Shown here: one piece after another, positions 59,956 through 64,000 of the stretch
Layout: each line of letters starts with the position of its first letter
Numbering within the stretch: the first letter of the stretch is position 1
Source of the DNA: Vanessa cardui
Lineage: Eukaryota > Arthropoda > Insecta > Lepidoptera > Nymphalidae
Reading direction: 5' to 3'
Assembly (NCBI RefSeq): GCF_905220365.1
Contig: NC_061154.1
Span: 16,492,001-16,556,000 of the forward strand
Length of the DNA stretch: 64,000 nt
Position numbers and translations under genes: made by a program
The notes under the pieces: generated by a model
Seen by the model: only the letters and a program-made list of their open reading frames with translations
Told to the model about the DNA's origin: nothing
Databases searched by the model: none

Positions 59956-62900
59956 TCGGGAATAGTTCTGAACTCTGATTTATAGCACGGAATATTGTAC
60001 CTTTTGTTCAGACAAATTAGTCCTCAGTCCATTATGTTGCAGTAATAATAATTCAATTGAAATGTAATATTATACACAATAACACACTGTAATAAAATAT
60101 TCTGACAAATGACTTCGTCGACATATTATTAGTTGTAATAGATCGAAAAACAATGATTGACTCTGCAAAAAGCTGATGGCTTGTGAATTGAAACGAAAAC
60201 AAATGTTGAGCGATTTATGTATTATTCATAAACGTATCCAGCGATTTTATCGAAAACCGTCGCTGTGTAAATACAAGAGATGATTGTTACTCGTTACAGA
60301 TAAAGCTCGCTTTAAAACCCTTTGCATACGCGTGAAAAAAAATATTTAAAAAAACACACGACAGGTAAATAATATTATAATAGTAAACCTTAACCGTTTT
60401 ATAACACCATTGAATAAACATTATTGTTGGTCGCAACAATGGACTCGGAGTTTTTCAAACAGCGCACGTTATCTTTCTCAGAAACTGCATTATCGTTTGG
60501 TTTGTACTCGGAAAAGAAAAGACATCAACGAACAGATTCTTAAGAACGCAACAATCTCGGCACCGCGGATTTATTGTTAATACAAAACAATTCACCCATT
60601 TGTCTAATTACTGTCACAACCATTGGTTACCACAGTTTTAAACGATACTGTGACTTCATTGATATTTGAAAATAATTAAATATTAACAAATAATACTTAA
60701 ATTAATTTTTTTTTTCTGTTTTGTGTAAATCCATCGGCGCCTAATTTATTTTATCATTAATCAAGCACCCTATGTCCCTATGTCGTTTGTCCAGACTCTA
60801 TTTTTATCAAATTGCATTACAACATCCAGTTGTATTTTAATTGGCATACAAACTATCATACAAGTAGTACTGTGATCGTTTTGTTTAATATTATACATAA
60901 TATAGGTCATGATTATAGACAAGTGGGCTGTGGGAGGTTGCAGATTACCTGCTTTCACGAGCCAATTGTTTTGGGCACACTTGAAATACCGATGAGGGCG
61001 TTGAGACACGGCGACTGCAGCTGACGTAACAGCTAGTGAATCAGCCCCTCTTTGCACGATTTTTAGAACATAATTAGCTATTTGACAGCTACCATAACAT
61101 AGTATACGAAACTGGAATGAGTATTTGTCCTGAGTTTCAATTGTAAGGAAAAAAAGAAATGTGTATAGTCGTCTTTTTTTAATAATGGTGCCAAATCGGC
61201 TGATTGTAATATCAAAGAGCTATTTTTATCACAGCCAATTTTAATTCAGTGAGAGGTTATTAAACTCCAAATCGCAATGTTGCAACAATTCTCTATTATA
61301 ATGACTTTAACTATTGTGATCGGACTATGTACTGGAAACTAGAAATAGATTTCGTTAGAAATTTAATTTTAAAAACTTAAAAAAAAATATCAGTTTGATT
61401 TAACATTCTGTTATATGTGGAGTTCATTTGTATTCGCCCTGCTAGAAGGCAGGCGGTAAACGAGCCGGCAGTGCCACTTCAGCATATTTATGTATAAAGA
61501 GGCAGTAGCTGTGGGCATTTAAGTTATGTTTCTTGTATTTATAATTACCCCGGCTCGTTTATACCGGAAACCTGCATCACAAACTATTGAGCACGGTATG
61601 TTATCAAGATCATAATATGTGTGGCCCCAGCTTTATGATTAATGGTAGAAACCTACCGCGATCTCTTTAGTTCGGTTTCGCGAACGTGCTCGAATGTTAT
61701 CCGCACTTTTGAAATAATAAAATTTAAGATAAAGTTACTGCCTAGTGCCATTGCAACATATTATAATAGTGCTTATAACAATGATGCAATTAATTTCAAC
61801 ACTTATTATAATTGTAGGTACTAATTAGTTAGTAATTAATCGTTATAAAAGTTGAATTAAAATTTTAGTAATATTGCACACATCGAACGCTCAGCGGTTT
61901 AGTAGTCTATTATCGTCAATATACAAATCGCGATTTCTCTCCGATATAAACATTTATTTTTGGGAATTAAAATGAAAGGGAACCACTTGATTTAAACAGC
62001 GAATGTCTATTTTGATTTGCGTGGTCGAGACTAGTGATTAATTATAAAACATACGAATCTGTCTGTTTACAATATTAGCAAGATTTGGTATCTATGGGAT
62101 ACCGCATGTAAGGAACAACATCAATATAAATGTGCTATTGCGCCAGAGCCGATTTTGTGATATATTGAGGTTTTTCGTGCCATATTACTCGTCATAGGCT
62201 ATATGACGTATCATAAGTTCATTCTTATTTCATAACATAAGTAATTGTTGTTTTTTTAAACCATACATTTGTGACATTTCTTTATTAAAGGAGATTCTAA
62301 AGTAGACTTTGATTCAAAATCTCTATTAATTCTGTAATCAGCAAAATTATTCGTCTCGTAAGCCCGAGCCTATGGTTTCATGGCATCGATTACCGCTGCT
62401 CGCTTGATAAGATAACGCGTCCTCCACTAGACTCTGCTAATAAAATTGGGTTTGAGTTTTATAAAACTCACTCACGAGAAACAGGGTCCCTATTAAATCT
62501 TGTTACTTTAAATAATTGCTAAAACAATTACGTATTTTCCAAATAAAGCCCTTAACAGTGAGATGGCAAACTCAATGTAGTTTTCAAATATTTGTGTTAG
62601 CAATAGAAAGTGTGCAAATGTTTCAAACAACAATATAAACTTTCATTATTTTTCGGACCGGTAGGTATTGAGATTAATGCACAAACAAGGAATTTCTTCA
62701 GCTTTATAACAACAGTATAACAGCAATTCTTAGTTATACGTTAAATATAATTACGATAAATTCCTAGGAGTGTATTTATTTTCCACCAACGCGTGGATTA
62801 TAAAAAAGTCTAGCTTAGCAAAGGTTTGTATAATACAATGTATGAAATGGTGAATTTTCATGACAATAAGCCATTAGAGCGATGGCGCCGAACCAGCCGC

Positions 62901-64000
62901 TCCCTACAGGCGCAGACAGTATGTTAAACTCACGATCCGAATCGAAAATTGCGCTCCTCGATACAGACAGACAACATCAACACACATATAAATATTATAT
63001 AACGAAATCGAACATATTCAATGATTTGCAAATTCACTACCAACATTAAAAGTTTTGCGAGCGGTTAATACACTCTATTCCAATGACTTCCAATGAAAAA
63101 CGCTACATTAAAAATGTTGTCTAAAATGATAATATAGTATAAATCTATAAAGCGAATGTCTAAGCATGTATAATTATTGAAAATAACTTAATGCATACAT
63201 ATCAAAATGTTTATCAATGTCAAATAGGCTGGTTAGCGGCAATGATTTGTCAAATGTAGCCTAACGAAGCCTAGGTAATAGCCGACAAGACTACGTAATC
63301 ATATCATTAACGTATGTTGTGTTTTATTGTTATTTCGTTATTTTCAATGGTCTCATTACAGTAACAAGTGACATTAGTGTAACCAGCTCATTAGTTTAAA
63401 AAGAAATATACGTTTTAGTTTGAGCTATTGACGGTTGACGGCTGATTACTGGATTTGTGTTGCTCTAGTGGTATTACAGGGTTATTGTGATTTTCTGCTC
63501 AAATATTTAGCATATAGTAAATACCAATTATTATTATAATTTTAAATGTCATACTCGTAAATATCTAGAGGTACAAGACATGCATAATAATTTGTTATGT
63601 ACTATAACGACAGCCACAGATGTGTTAGTTAGAGCACGATTTTCGGATTCTTCTGGCTTAATTTCTGTCTCGTCACGTAAATAATATTGTACTTCAATCT
63701 TGCCCATAGTCAGATTATTTATGATTTCTAATCGAGAGATTCGTATTACATACATACATGTCATGTGACACTAAGTGCTTGGTAACGGACTCTGCTGACG
63801 TCAAAACGCTTTTGCTAACTTTGATAATTAGAGCCTTCGTTTTTTGCTTTATATAAATATTGTGTTCTATTTGTGATTGTTCCTGTTTTACTCTACACCG
63901 ATACAAACATAATTATAAGGAAAATATATACTTATGTTGACTTTTCAGCTCGGAGCGTTCAACTTGAACAGCAAAACTAGCTAGTATTGACAGAAATTGA
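59956..64000. other. No gene seen; probably intron
   Basis: AT-rich with several small open frames that lack coding composition. An AG acceptor near 63,949 (CTTTTCAG) is followed by stops in all frames within a few codons. Confidence 0.5.

Noticed and set aside
63949..64000. Acceptor CTTTTCAG starting a further exon of the plus-strand gene
   Set aside because: All three frames hit stops within a dozen codons.

Overview
The window looks like nuclear DNA from a lepidopteran insect, probably a butterfly. It is AT-rich, with a multi-exon gene with short exons and typical GT/AG splice sites, tRNA-derived SINEs of the kind known from butterfly genomes, LINE 3' ends carrying short tandem tails, a mariner element and small hAT-like MITEs. 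I see no bacterial, viral, CRISPR or operon-like content.

Region 1 (about 1-9,710, minus strand) holds the 5' coding part of the insect AF10/AF17 homologue, Alhambra (Alh). Ten coding exons can be joined with consistent phases: 9569-9689, 9401-9480, 9143-9307, 8977-9052, 8352-8473, 5423-5569, 4896-4989, 1794-1919, 143-315 and 1-18 (cut by the window edge). The first five encode a full PHD / zinc-knuckle / extended-PHD (PZP) histone reader. The later ones encode a Ser/Pro/Thr/Lys-rich linker. The DOT1L-binding part would lie beyond position 1. An open segment at 16135-16233 on the same strand may be an upstream exon that adds 33 residues.

Region 2 (about 9.7-55.9 kb) has no gene I can recognise. 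It is intergenic DNA and/or long 5' introns, filled with transposon debris: a 116-bp-arm inverted repeat (17.3-17.7 kb), a 5'-truncated LINE with about 418 intact codons of reverse transcriptase (19.7-21.2 kb), two hAT-like MITEs (23.6 and 33.2 kb), a LINE 3' end (30.4-30.9 kb), a complete mariner with one frameshift (46.8-48.1 kb), two SINE families, several other dispersed lepidopteran repeats and two GT microsatellites.

Region 3 (about 55.97-64 kb, plus strand) begins with a CpG-rich segment whose 511 bases before position 56516 contain no ATG. It ends in a 20-codon first coding exon (56516-56575) with a strong splice donor. The rest of that gene must lie to the right of the window, so its product is not identifiable here. 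A second GC-rich island lies at about 59.69-59.95 kb.

The two genes are transcribed divergently. I found no evidence for an undescribed molecular system. The items most worth a second look are the candidate upstream Alh exon, the large near-perfect inverted repeat, the 3' hairpin shared by several LINE families, and the AUG-free leader.
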